From: DASUCS01 sp041166385
GTDB lineage: Bacteria; Actinomycetota; Acidimicrobiia; Acidimicrobiales; JACDCH01
Direction: 5' to 3'
NCBI GenBank assembly: GCA_041166385.1
Contig: JBEEFW010000021.1
Coordinates: 1-64,000, forward strand
DNA length: 64,000 nucleotides
The first letter of the stretch is position 1; each line of letters opens with the position of its first letter. The translations under genes and the position numbers were made by a program. Shown here piece by piece: positions 1 through 7,829 of this stretch. The notes under the pieces are model-generated. The model worked only from the letters and a program-made list of their open reading frames with translations, did not search any database and was not told the DNA's origin.

Positions 1-2
1 CG

Positions 3-725
3 GGCAACCACTTCTTCGAGCTGTGTGTCGACGAGCGCACGCGAGTGTGGGTGGTGCTGCACTCGGGCAGCCGCGGTATCGGCAACCAGCTGGCGCAGAT
101 GCACATCGCAACGGCGCGTCAGCTGGCCAAGAATCTGCAGCTGCACCTTGAGGATCCGGATCTCGCGTACTTCACGCAGGGCACGCCGGAGTTCGAGCAG
201 TACATCGCCGACATGCTGTGGGCGCAGGACTACGCCCGGGCCAACCGTGATCAGATGATGGACAACGCGATGCGCGAGGTGTTCGCGTTCATCGGCTTCG
301 GCCGGGAGACGCAGCGCATCAACTGCCATCACAATTTTACGCAGCGAGAGGTGCACGACGGCCACGAGCTATGGATCACGCGGAAGGGCGCCATCAAGGC
401 CGACGTCGACGACCTCGGTGTCATCCCCGGATCGATGGGCACGCGCAGCTACATCGTGAAGGGCAAGGGCAACGCGGCGTCGTGGATGTCGTGCTCGCAC
501 GGCGCCGGCCGTCGTCACTCGCGGACGAAGGCGAAGAAGCTGTGGAGCGCGGCGGACCTTGCCGAGCAGATGCAGGGCAAGGTGTGGCTCGCCGATCGAG
601 CTTCGTCGCTCGTCGACGAGATCCCGTCGGCGTACAAGGACATCGAAGCGGTCATGGCCGATCAGGCCGATCTCGTCGAGATCCAGCACACGCTGCACCA
701 GGTCCTCAACTACAAGGGAACCTGA
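3..725 (+). CDS. rtcB: RtcB family RNA ligase, C-terminal part (5' end outside window)
   Basis: RtcB joins RNA 3'-phosphate or 2',3'-cyclic phosphate ends to 5'-OH ends using GTP and Mn2+, as in tRNA splicing and tRNA repair. The open frame enters the window at base 3 and codes for 240 residues, roughly the C-terminal half of the usual 400-480. Family motifs seen are GNHFFE at the edge, HSGSRG, INCHHNF, RKGA, PGSMGTRSY and SHGAGR; the His of SHGAGR is the residue guanylylated in the family. The gene ends at TGA 723-725. A strong hairpin and then a tRNA array follow on the same strand, which suggests a link to tRNA repair. The assignment is firm; the missing start leaves total length unknown. 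Confidence 0.96.
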   Translation, partial: GNHFFELCVDERTRVWVVLHSGSRGIGNQLAQMHIATARQLAKNLQLHLEDPDLAYFTQGTPEFEQYIADMLWAQDYARANRDQMMDNAMREVFAFIGFGRETQRINCHHNFTQREVHDGHELWITRKGAIKADVDDLGVIPGSMGTRSYIVKGKGNAASWMSCSHGAGRRHSRTKAKKLWSAADLAEQMQGKVWLADRASSLVDEIPSAYKDIEAVMADQADLVEIQHTLHQVLNYKGT

Positions 726-730
726 CACCG

Positions 731-762
731 CGGTGCACGCCCCAGACACCGGGCGTGCACCG
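731..762 (+). terminator. Perfect 12-bp hairpin between rtcB and the tRNA array
   Basis: Bases 731-742 (CGGTGCACGCCC) pair perfectly with 751-762 around an 8-base loop, starting 5 bases after the rtcB stop. No T-run follows, so it is either a U-less terminator of the kind common in actinomycetes or a processing or regulatory hairpin ahead of the first tRNA, which starts 6 bases later. Confidence 0.6.
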
Positions 763-767
763 CTCAT

Positions 768-841
768 GCCGGCGAGGTCCTGAAGGGAAGGACGCTCGTT
801 TCGTACTCGAGAGGCAGCGAGTTCGATCCTCGCCGCCGGCA
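768..841 (+). tRNA. tRNA-Thr (anticodon CGT), imperfect
   Basis: The 7-bp acceptor GCCGGCG/CGCCGGC, 4-bp D stem GTCC/GGAC and perfect 5-bp T stem around TTCGATC are all present. The anticodon loop TTCGTAC (800-806) gives CGT at 802-804. The anticodon stem has a T-T mismatch next to the loop, and position 8 is A rather than the usual T. No CCA is encoded. First member of the array. Confidence 0.8.
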
Positions 842-843
842 CT

Positions 844-921
844 CTCTCCGATGCGCAGACAGAGGGTTCCTTCATCCTTCAGCTGAATGCGAAAACCTTC
901 AGTCGCTCGGTTCTCGGAGAG
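844..921 (+). other. tRNA-like relic or structured RNA inside the array
   Basis: CTCTCCG (844-850) pairs with CGGAGAG (915-921), and the pairing extends by one more A-T. The spacing to the neighbouring tRNAs is what another tRNA would have. Two internal stems can be drawn (GAGGG 862-866 with CCTTC 876-880; CTGAA 883-887 with TTCAG 898-902). There is no T arm of the 5-7-5 form and no valid anticodon arm on either strand. I read it as a decayed tRNA or an unrelated small RNA. Confidence 0.3.
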
Positions 922-925
922 TCAC

Positions 926-997
926 GGTCCTGAAGCTCTGACGGTGGAGCGGCCGGTTGAAACCCGGCAGGTGGAGATTCGAGCGCTCCCGGGACCA
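926..997 (+). tRNA. tRNA-Phe (anticodon GAA)
   Basis: Acceptor GGTCCTG/CGGGACC (one G-T pair), D stem GCTC/GAGC and anticodon stem GCCGG/CCGGC enclose the loop TTGAAAC, giving GAA at 959-961. The T arm GGAGA-TTCGAGC-GCTCC has one A-G mismatch beside the loop. Discriminator A997; no encoded CCA. Confidence 0.85.
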
Positions 998-998
998 C

Positions 999-1074
999 GG
1001 GGCATGAGCCAGACGGTGACGGCACCGCGCTGATACCGCGGGATGACCTCGTTCAACTCGAGGATGCCCTACCA
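999..1074 (+). tRNA. tRNA-Ile (anticodon GAT), CCA encoded
   Basis: Acceptor 999-1005/1064-1070 has one terminal G-T pair. Anticodon stem CCGCG/CGCGG encloses CTGATAC, giving GAT at 1032-1034. The T stem CCTCG/CGAGG around TTCAACT is perfect. Discriminator A1071 is followed directly by CCA (1072-1074). It starts one base after the Phe tRNA ends. Confidence 0.9.
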
Positions 1075-1075
1075 A

Positions 1076-1147
1076 CAACGAGTAGGTCAGTGGCAGACCG
1101 CCGGTCTTACAAACCGGGCGTCGAGGGTTCGATTCCTTCCTCGTTGA
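1076..1147 (+). tRNA. tRNA-Val (anticodon TAC)
   Basis: Acceptor CAACGAG/CTCGTTG is perfect, D stem GGTC/GACC, anticodon stem CCGGT/ACCGG with loop CTTACAA gives TAC at 1108-1110. T arm GAGGG-TTCGATT-CCTTC has one G-T pair. Discriminator A1147 and no CCA. Confidence 0.9.
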
Positions 1148-1149
1148 CT

Positions 1150-1224
1150 GTGACCGTGGTGTCAGCGGCAGCACACCGGGACGTGACCCCGGTAGGTCGA
1201 GTTCGAGTCTCGACGGTCACCCCA
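1150..1224 (+). tRNA. tRNA-His (anticodon GTG), C33, CCA encoded
   Basis: Acceptor GTGACCG/CGGTCAC and anticodon stem CCGGG/CCCGG are perfect. The loop ACGTGAC (1181-1187) gives GTG at 1183-1185. Discriminator C1221, the His hallmark, is followed by CCA. Two oddities: position 33 is C instead of the near-universal T, and the base before the acceptor is T1149, so the G-1 needed by HisRS is not encoded. Confidence 0.85.
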
Positions 1225-1230
1225 CCGCAT

Positions 1231-1297
1231 TGCGGGGGATCTGGGATCAGCAGGGTTTCATACGCCCTGCGCGCGGGTTCGATTCCCGCTCCCGCGA
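1231..1297 (+). tRNA. tRNA-Met-like (anticodon CAT) with shrunken D arm
   Basis: T arm GCGGG-TTCGATT-CCCGC is perfect. Anticodon stem AGGGT/GCCCT encloses TTCATAC, giving CAT at 1259-1261. The acceptor 1231-1237/1290-1296 pairs fully but needs G-T pairs at both ends. The D arm is reduced to CTG-GGAT-CAG, with a 4-base loop, so the gene is only 67 bases. CAT could be read as Met or, after lysidine modification, as Ile. Confidence 0.7.
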
Positions 1298-1302
1298 CTC
1301 AC

Positions 1303-1374
1303 GGGCCTGCCGCGATTGGAAGCGACGGCTCCCTTGCAAGGAGACGGTTGTCGGTTCGACCCCGACCTGGTCCA
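1303..1374 (+). tRNA. tRNA-Ala (anticodon TGC), weak acceptor and D stems
   Basis: T arm GTCGG-TTCGACC-CCGAC is perfect. The anticodon loop CTTGCAA on a 4-bp stem (CTCC/GGAG) gives TGC at 1335-1337. The acceptor 1303-1309/1367-1373 has a T-T mismatch and one G-T pair. The D stem has only 3 bp (CGC/GCG). No CCA. Confidence 0.75.
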
Positions 1375-1377
1375 CGT

Positions 1378-1860
1378 TCAGGCGTTGCAGATGTCGCGTT
1401 CGCTGCCTGGTCGGGCGCTGTCGTCGCCGGTTTCAAAGCGCTCGCGAAAGGTGAACGCGGTGGGCGTCGGACCGTGCGCCCGGAGATGCTCGAGACGACT
1501 GATCGCATCCTCAATGGTTGGGATCGTGCCCTCGGGGATCCACCAGAGGCAGACGATTGGCTGGTTGGGCGCTTCGAAGAACTCACGCCGGCGGCGGAGG
1601 ATCTCCTTGTGCGCCGACCGGTAGGTGAAGTCCGCCAGCGCGTCGATCGACTCCCACACGGTGAGGTTGATGATCTCGAGTTCGTCGCCGAACGGTTTGA
1701 TGCCGGTGGCGTTGCCGTCCTCATCCTGGAGGCGCCACACGTAACCGGGGGAGACCTCGGCGAGCGCGTTGATCGGATCGAGGTTCGTGCGGAAGTCGTC
1801 GATGATCGGGTCGTCCATTGGCGCCCGGAGGCGCCCGACGTTGAGCTGAGCGAGGTGCAC
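1378..1860 (-). CDS. DUF3291 domain protein (dimeric alpha-beta barrel-like)
   Basis: A 160-residue protein starting at GTG 1858-1860. It matches the DUF3291 family from end to end: N-terminal HLAQLNVGRLRAP, then DDFRTNLDPINALAE, SPGYVWRLQDEDGN, the LTVWESIDALADFTYRSAH block and a WWIPEG motif. DUF3291 proteins are small and often compared to antibiotic-monooxygenase (ABM) folds; their reaction is unknown. The gene lies antisense inside the tRNA array, beginning 3 bases past the end of the Ala tRNA and about 30 bases before the CAG tRNA. Its position suggests an insertion into the array or use as cargo. Function should be left open. Confidence 0.88.
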   Translation of the reverse strand: MHLAQLNVGRLRAPMDDPIIDDFRTNLDPINALAEVSPGYVWRLQDEDGNATGIKPFGDELEIINLTVWESIDALADFTYRSAHKEILRRRREFFEAPNQPIVCLWWIPEGTIPTIEDAISRLEHLRAHGPTPTAFTFRERFETGDDSARPGSERDICNA

Positions 1861-1891
1861 GCCGTCATCTTGTCCTCGCTCGCAACAACTT

Positions 1892-1967
1892 GCTGACGTA
1901 GCCCAACGGAAGAGGCGCGGAGCTCAGACCTCCGTCAGTGCGAGTTCGAATCTCGCCGTCAGTACCA
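1892..1967 (+). tRNA. CAG-anticodon tRNA with short variable loop (Leu anticodon, class I body)
   Basis: Acceptor GCTGACG/CGTCAGT (terminal G-T), anticodon stem CGGAG/CTCCG with loop CTCAGAC giving CAG at 1925-1927, and perfect T stem GCGAG/CTCGC. A1964 is followed by CCA. The variable region is only 5 bases (1935-1939), whereas bacterial tRNA-Leu carries a long variable arm. The decoding letter is Leu; the charged amino acid is uncertain. Confidence 0.85.
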
Positions 1968-1968
1968 A

Positions 1969-2040
1969 CTGGACGTGGCGCAATGGCAGCGCACCGGTTT
2001 CGGGAACCGGGGGCTGGAGGTTCGAGTCCTCCCGTTCAGA
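1969..2040 (+). tRNA. tRNA-Pro (anticodon CGG)
   Basis: Acceptor CTGGACG/CGTTCAG (one G-T), D stem GCGC/GCGC, anticodon stem CCGGT/ACCGG with loop TTCGGGA giving CGG at 2001-2003, T stem GGAGG/CCTCC. Discriminator A2040; no CCA. It begins one base after the CCA of the preceding tRNA. Confidence 0.9.
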
Positions 2041-2045
2041 CGCAA

Positions 2046-2117
2046 TGCGAGGTGGTGGAAACGGAACCATGCCTGGCTCTGAACCAGGTGGTGCGCGTTC
2101 GAGTCGTGCCCTCGCAG
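2046..2117 (+). tRNA. tRNA-Gln (anticodon CTG)
   Basis: Acceptor TGCGAGG/CCTCGCA is perfect. Anticodon stem CCTGG/CCAGG with loop CTCTGAA gives CTG at 2079-2081. T arm GCGCG-TTCGAGT-CGTGC has one G-T pair. Discriminator G2117 fits Gln identity. The next bases are CCC, so no CCA. Last array member. Confidence 0.9.
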
Positions 2118-2157
2118 CCCCACTCGTTCTGGCGTCACCTGACCGCTGTATGAGGGG

Positions 2158-2892
2158 TCAACCAGCGCAAGAACGCGTTGCGTCCTTGAGCCGGGCGAAG
2201 GCGTCTGAGGGGCTCTCGCCGGCGTCGAGCACGACCGCTTGCATGACGCCGTCATTCGACGCGGTGTCATCGTTGATCAACCGTTCGTGCAACGCGTAGA
2301 CACCCTCGTCGCTGGCCGCGGGCATGAACACCAGCACCGCGGATGACGACCGGAGCACGAGGTCGGTCTCGCGCAGCGCCATGGCCACTCGACCCACCCA
2401 CGAGTCGGGGCGGTCGGCCGTCGGGCTGACGGACACGAACGCATCCCCTTCGACGGCCTCGGTGACTGCGGCGTAGAACGCGGCCGCGTCGCTGGGGCCG
2501 ATGGACGCGAATCGGCGAGTCGGCTTCCGACGGCGGTCGATCGCAGGGTAGGTGTGCACGATTCCTTCGACGGCCGCTTCCAACGCGGTGACATCGGGCT
2601 TGCGCACCATCGCCGGTTCGGGCGTGTAGCGGGCCGGGTCGACGTGCATCTCGGAGTGGCTGAAGACCACCACTCGGGCGCCGACCGCGATGGCGGCATC
2701 GATGGCGTCCACGTCAGAGTTGCGCCCGACCACCGGGTCGATGACCATGACGTCGGGTCGGGTCTGCTCGAGCAGCGCAACCGCGGCTGTGGTGGTGTCG
2801 GCCACCCCGACAAGCTCGTGGCCATCGATGGACAGAGCGGCGTCGAGGACTTGGGTGACGATCTCGTCGTCGTCGCAGATGACGAATCTCAT
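2158..2892 (-). CDS. Pseudo-receiver protein with degenerate GGDEF-like C-terminus (paralogue 1)
   Basis: A 244-residue protein. Residues 1-115 look like a response-regulator receiver domain: acidic pocket CDDDE (6-10), an Asp in VMVIDP near 52, and a Lys in RKPD near 98. Residues about 130-235 (DAAAFYAAVTEAVEGDAF, VGRVAMALRETDLVLR, VLVFMPAASDEGVYALHERL) resemble a GGDEF domain in layout, but the GGDEF signature is absent. A protein of the same architecture is encoded at 27652-28422, also on the minus strand. No sensor kinase lies nearby. The receiver assignment rests on visible motifs; the GGDEF relation is inference. It may be a non-catalytic signalling protein. Confidence 0.7.
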   Translation of the reverse strand: MRFVICDDDEIVTQVLDAALSIDGHELVGVADTTTAAVALLEQTRPDVMVIDPVVGRNSDVDAIDAAIAVGARVVVFSHSEMHVDPARYTPEPAMVRKPDVTALEAAVEGIVHTYPAIDRRRKPTRRFASIGPSDAAAFYAAVTEAVEGDAFVSVSPTADRPDSWVGRVAMALRETDLVLRSSSAVLVFMPAASDEGVYALHERLINDDTASNDGVMQAVVLDAGESPSDAFARLKDATRSCAG

Positions 2893-3029
2893 GACTAGGT
2901 ATCGGCCCGAGCGACCGGACCCTTAGCTCGCCGGCTGATACAGGCGGACGAGTTGTATGCCGTCGGCCTGCGTTCGCAACTGGAAGCACTCGTGCAGCGC
3001 TTACGAGGCGAGAAATTTCAGATTCATCC

Positions 3030-3059
3030 TTGCTTCTCGAACACTTGTTCGACTACATT
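3030..3059 (+). promoter_or_regulatory. SOS box (LexA site) within a promoter for the HNH gene
   Basis: Bases 3037-3052 read TCGAAC-ACTT-GTTCGA, a perfect match to the actinobacterial LexA consensus TCGAAC-N4-GTTCGA. It sits between a -35-like TTGCTT (3030-3035) and a -10-like TACATT (3054-3059) spaced by 18 bp, so LexA would block the promoter. The gene starts 73 bases downstream. Confidence 0.8.
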
Positions 3060-3131
3060 GCCCGGAAGCTCGTGAGTCGGCTGACGACTCTCCTTCCCCG
3101 CTCGGTAGTGCCAGCGTCGTGAGGAGGTGTC

Positions 3132-4259
3132 GTGTCCGTAGATCTGTTGTCGTCCGCCGAAGCGTTCGTCGCGGCCCTCATCGAGTTCGACCCGTGCTCG
3201 TGTACGCCCGCCGAGTGTGTGGAGCTGGTCGAGATCCTGGCGCGCATCGAGAAGATCTGCGCGGCCGCTCGGGCCAGAGTCGCAGTGCTTGCGACCACGA
3301 ATGGCGCGCATCGCAACGAGGGTTTCGCCAACCCGGCTGAGTGGGTCGCGCGGCAGACGGGCTCGACGTCGGCTGAGGCGGAGCGCGATCTCGACACCGC
3401 CATGAAGCTCGATGATCTTCCGGCGACGAAGGCTGCGCTGACGAACGGCGAGATCTCGATGGCGCAAGCCGATGAGGTGAAGAAGACCGAGGCGGCGTGC
3501 CCGGGCTCCGAGCAGGAGATGGTCGAGACGGCCAAGACGGAAGGCCTGCGCAAGACCAAGGAGAAGGGTCGGGCGAGGCGTTTGGCCGCGATCGACCCGA
3601 GCGATCTTGATCGGCAGCAGCGAGCGGTGCGCTTTCACCGACACTGGAAAGACGAGCTCGGGATGATCCGCTACTCCGGGGCGATGATGCCCACAGAGGG
3701 TGTGGCCTTCACGCGCCGGCTCGACGCCGAGACCGATCGCGAGTTCCGCAAGGCCTACAAGGAAGGTCGCGTCGAGTCTCGCGAGGCCTACGCGGCCGAC
3801 GCCTTCGCCCGTTTCGTCAGTGGCGAGGGCAAGGGATCGTCGTTGCGCGCGGATGTCGTGTTCGTGTGCGACGTGACTTCGGGCGCGGCGCACATCGTGG
3901 GTGGCGGACCGGTTCCGATGTCCACGGTGCGGGCCGCGGCGAAGGACGCATTCATGAAGGCGGTGCTGCACGACGGCGTCAAGGTCGACACGATCGTGCA
4001 CTACGGGCGCAAGGCACCCCCCGCCCACCTACGCACGGTGCTCGAGCTCGGCGATCCTCCCGCGTTCAACGGCGTTACGTGCGTCGACTGCGGCCGCGAG
4101 TTCCGGGTGGAGTGGGACCACGACGACCCGGTGGCCAACGGGGGTCCGACGTGCCGGTCGAACTTCAAGCCCCGGTGTCGCGGCTGTCACGTCGACAAGA
4201 CCGAGCGGGATCGGGAGGCCGGATTGCTCGGACCTCGAGCGCGGGGTCAGCCGCCATGA
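3132..4259 (+). CDS. DUF222 / HNH endonuclease protein (13E12-repeat type)
   Basis: A 375-residue protein starting at GTG 3132 behind a strong GAGGAGG site (3121-3127). The N-terminal three quarters is the helical, charged DUF222 domain found in multicopy actinobacterial proteins. The C-terminus carries an HNH nuclease fold with two Cys pairs (CVDCG and CRGC) around VEWDHDDPVANGGPT and NFKPRCRGCHVDK, fitting a zinc-bound beta-beta-alpha-metal site. A LexA box upstream indicates DNA-damage induction, which is known for several 13E12-family genes in Mycobacterium tuberculosis. The biological role of the family is unknown; a mobile or domesticated nuclease is often suggested. The window has no second copy. 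Confidence 0.92.
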   Translation: MSVDLLSSAEAFVAALIEFDPCSCTPAECVELVEILARIEKICAAARARVAVLATTNGAHRNEGFANPAEWVARQTGSTSAEAERDLDTAMKLDDLPATKAALTNGEISMAQADEVKKTEAACPGSEQEMVETAKTEGLRKTKEKGRARRLAAIDPSDLDRQQRAVRFHRHWKDELGMIRYSGAMMPTEGVAFTRRLDAETDREFRKAYKEGRVESREAYAADAFARFVSGEGKGSSLRADVVFVCDVTSGAAHIVGGGPVPMSTVRAAAKDAFMKAVLHDGVKVDTIVHYGRKAPPAHLRTVLELGDPPAFNGVTCVDCGREFRVEWDHDDPVANGGPTCRSNFKPRCRGCHVDKTERDREAGLLGPRARGQPP

Positions 4260-4294
4260 GGCCGCGGTGGGTGTGGTTGTGCCTGGGGGTGCGA

Positions 4295-5269
4295 CTACTG
4301 CTGTTGCGCCTGCTGCTGTTGACGGGCGTCGTCGGTCAGCGGCAATGGGTCCGGTACGAACCGACGTCGACTTGCGACCGCCTGTGGCTCGGGTCGCCCT
4401 GGTACCGCGCCCGTGGACTTGCGGATCTCGACGCTGACCTCGACGTCCGGCGCGCCCGGTCCCGCGTAGACCCCGCGGATCGGCGGCACGTCGTCGTAGT
4501 CGCGGCCGTGTCCGATCTTCACGTGGCGGAGCCCGACCTCTTGTTGGTTGGTCGGGTCGAGCGCGAACCATCCGAAGCCCGGGATCGCCGCTTCGAACCA
4601 TGCGTGCGTCTGGACGTGGACGACTTCGGCATCGTCGTCGACGCCGGTCGAGTCGTCGGTCGTGAACAGGTAGCCCGACACGTAGCGCGCCGGGATCGAC
4701 GACGCGCGGCACATCGCGACCGCGAGGTGGGCGAAGTCCTGGCACACGCCTTTGCCTCCTGCGAGCGCGTCCTCGACTTCGATGCCCACCTGCGTCGAGC
4801 CCGGTTCGTACACCAACGCATTGCCGGCGTACCGGTGGATCGCGAGCACTTGCGAGACGACGGTCGGACCGCCGAGCTCGGTCGCGTACTGCGCGGCCGA
4901 CGAAACGCCGCCGCCCCACGCGCAGTGTGGGGACCGCTCGCGGTACTCGAGGTGGTCCTCGATGAACGCGGGAGACGACAACGCGTCGGCCCGTGGCGAC
5001 ACCGCCACCAACGGACGCAGCCGTGTCTCCACCGACGCTTCGGCCGTCACGTCGAGCGTGAGGTGCGGCGTGCGCACGCCGAACGCGTCGACCCGCGTGC
5101 CCCAGTAGTCCGCGAACGAGAGCATGCGGGCCGACGGTGCGCTCGAGACGCGGTAGGCGATGAGTTGCTGGTGGTCGTCGTTCGCCGGGCAGGCCCGCAG
5201 CTCGTTCTGCGACTCCCGCACGAGGTTCTCGTACGTGAAGACGGTGCGATAGCGGATGTCGAAGCGCAC
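4295..5269 (-). CDS. Transglutaminase-like cysteine protease family protein
   Basis: A 324-residue cytosolic protein. The N-terminal beta domain (MRFDIRYRTVFTYENLVRES) is the bacterial transglutaminase N domain. The core holds the triad: Cys in GKGVCQDFAHL, His in HAWFEAAI and Asp in FALDPTN. The end is Gln-rich. It is the last gene of a minus-strand operon, one base after the alpha-E gene. Transglutaminases of this kind, grouped with circularly permuted ATP-grasp and alpha-E proteins, are thought to cut or process peptide bonds made by the ATP-grasp ligase. Substrate unknown. Family call is firm. Confidence 0.92.
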   Translation of the reverse strand: MRFDIRYRTVFTYENLVRESQNELRACPANDDHQQLIAYRVSSAPSARMLSFADYWGTRVDAFGVRTPHLTLDVTAEASVETRLRPLVAVSPRADALSSPAFIEDHLEYRERSPHCAWGGGVSSAAQYATELGGPTVVSQVLAIHRYAGNALVYEPGSTQVGIEVEDALAGGKGVCQDFAHLAVAMCRASSIPARYVSGYLFTTDDSTGVDDDAEVVHVQTHAWFEAAIPGFGWFALDPTNQQEVGLRHVKIGHGRDYDDVPPIRGVYAGPGAPDVEVSVEIRKSTGAVPGRPEPQAVASRRRFVPDPLPLTDDARQQQQAQQQ

Positions 5270-5270
5270 G

Positions 5271-6235
5271 TCAGCCCGCCGGGATCGATTCGAGGGCGTG
5301 GAGGTCGAGCTCCTGGCTGTTGCGGAAGTACTCGAGGGCGACGGCTTCGGCTACTTGGCGGACGCGGCGTTGCAGCTCGTCGAGGAACGAGGGCACGCCG
5401 TCGGCCACGACCTCGGTTACGTCGCGGTATTCGAGGTCGGCGCGGATACGCCCGAGGAGGCGCTCGGGTCGGGAGAGCTGGGCCGACGGGCTCCGTCCAA
5501 GCGCCGCGAGATCGTGTTCGGCCCGCCGCAGGCAGAACAGCACGCTGCGGGGGAAGTCCCGCGACAGCAACAGGAACTCGAGCACGTCGGCCGAGTCCAT
5601 CGAGCCGCGGTACGAACGGCGATAGGCCTCGGACGCGGACGCGGACTTCAACGTCCCCAGCCAGTGATGGAAGCCGACGGGGTCCTCGCCGCTGTAGCGC
5701 ACGTGCAGCAGGCGGCACGTCATCTCCGCCCGTTCGAGCATCCAGCCGATCTGCAGGAAGCGCCAGCCGTCGTCGCGGGGCATGGTCTCGGCGGCCGCGC
5801 CGGCGACCATCTGGCACCGCTCCTTCACGAACGCATAGAGCTGGTACGGCTCGGCTTCGATGTCGGCCCGCAGGTTGCGGGCGCGCATGTCGAGGTGGAA
5901 GCGGTTCACGCTCTCCCACAGTTCGGTGCTGACGAGCTCGCGCACGGAGCGCAGGTTCTCGCGGGCGCGGGCGACGGCGGAGACGATCGAGCCGGGGTTG
6001 TCGCGGTCGCTCACGAGGAACTGGCTGACCGAGACGGCGTCGATGCCGGAGACGAGCTCGTCGAAGTCCGCCGACAAGCGCAGCACGACGAGGACGTCGG
6101 CCCAGGCGCGGGCCGCTTCGGTGGGGGAGGCTTCGAGGAGGCCGTGGTAGGTGACGTCGAGGATGCGGGCGGTGTCTTCCGCGCGTTCGATGTAGCGGCC
6201 GGCCCAGAAGAGGTTTTCGGCGTGACGGGCGAGCA

Positions 6236-6236
<1 letters not shown>
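5271..6236 (-). CDS. Alpha-E domain protein (DUF403)
   Basis: A 321-residue all-helical protein that begins LARHAENLFWAGRYIERAEDTAR, the hallmark of the alpha-E superfamily, and carries a second E-R pair in LQIGWMLERAEMTCRLL near residue 175. I chose ATG 6234-6236, which shares one base with the stop of the preceding gene (TGATG), because the family motif begins there; upstream residues are low-complexity Arg-rich. Alpha-E proteins occur with ATP-grasp and transglutaminase partners in a widespread operon for making or modifying an unidentified peptide. Its reaction is not established. Confidence 0.92.
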
Positions 6237-7759
<1,523 letters not shown>

Positions 7760-7829
7760 GTCGTCCTCGTTACCCGAGTGTGAACTGATCGCACCCCCAG
7801 CCGGGCAGCGGGGTGCCTGCCTCCCCTGC

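Noticed and set aside
844..921. Assigning this element to a specific tRNA
   Set aside because: No 5-7-5 T arm or valid anticodon loop on either strand; kept only as a tRNA-like relic.
899..1174. Minus-strand open frames within the tRNA array
   Set aside because: These are translations of tRNA complements (for example NPRRPVCKTGG-type strings) and not proteins.
3866..5932. Long plus-strand open frame of 688 codons
   Set aside because: Arg/Gly/Ala-rich translation with no motifs; it is antisense to the transglutaminase and alpha-E genes, a common high-GC shadow.
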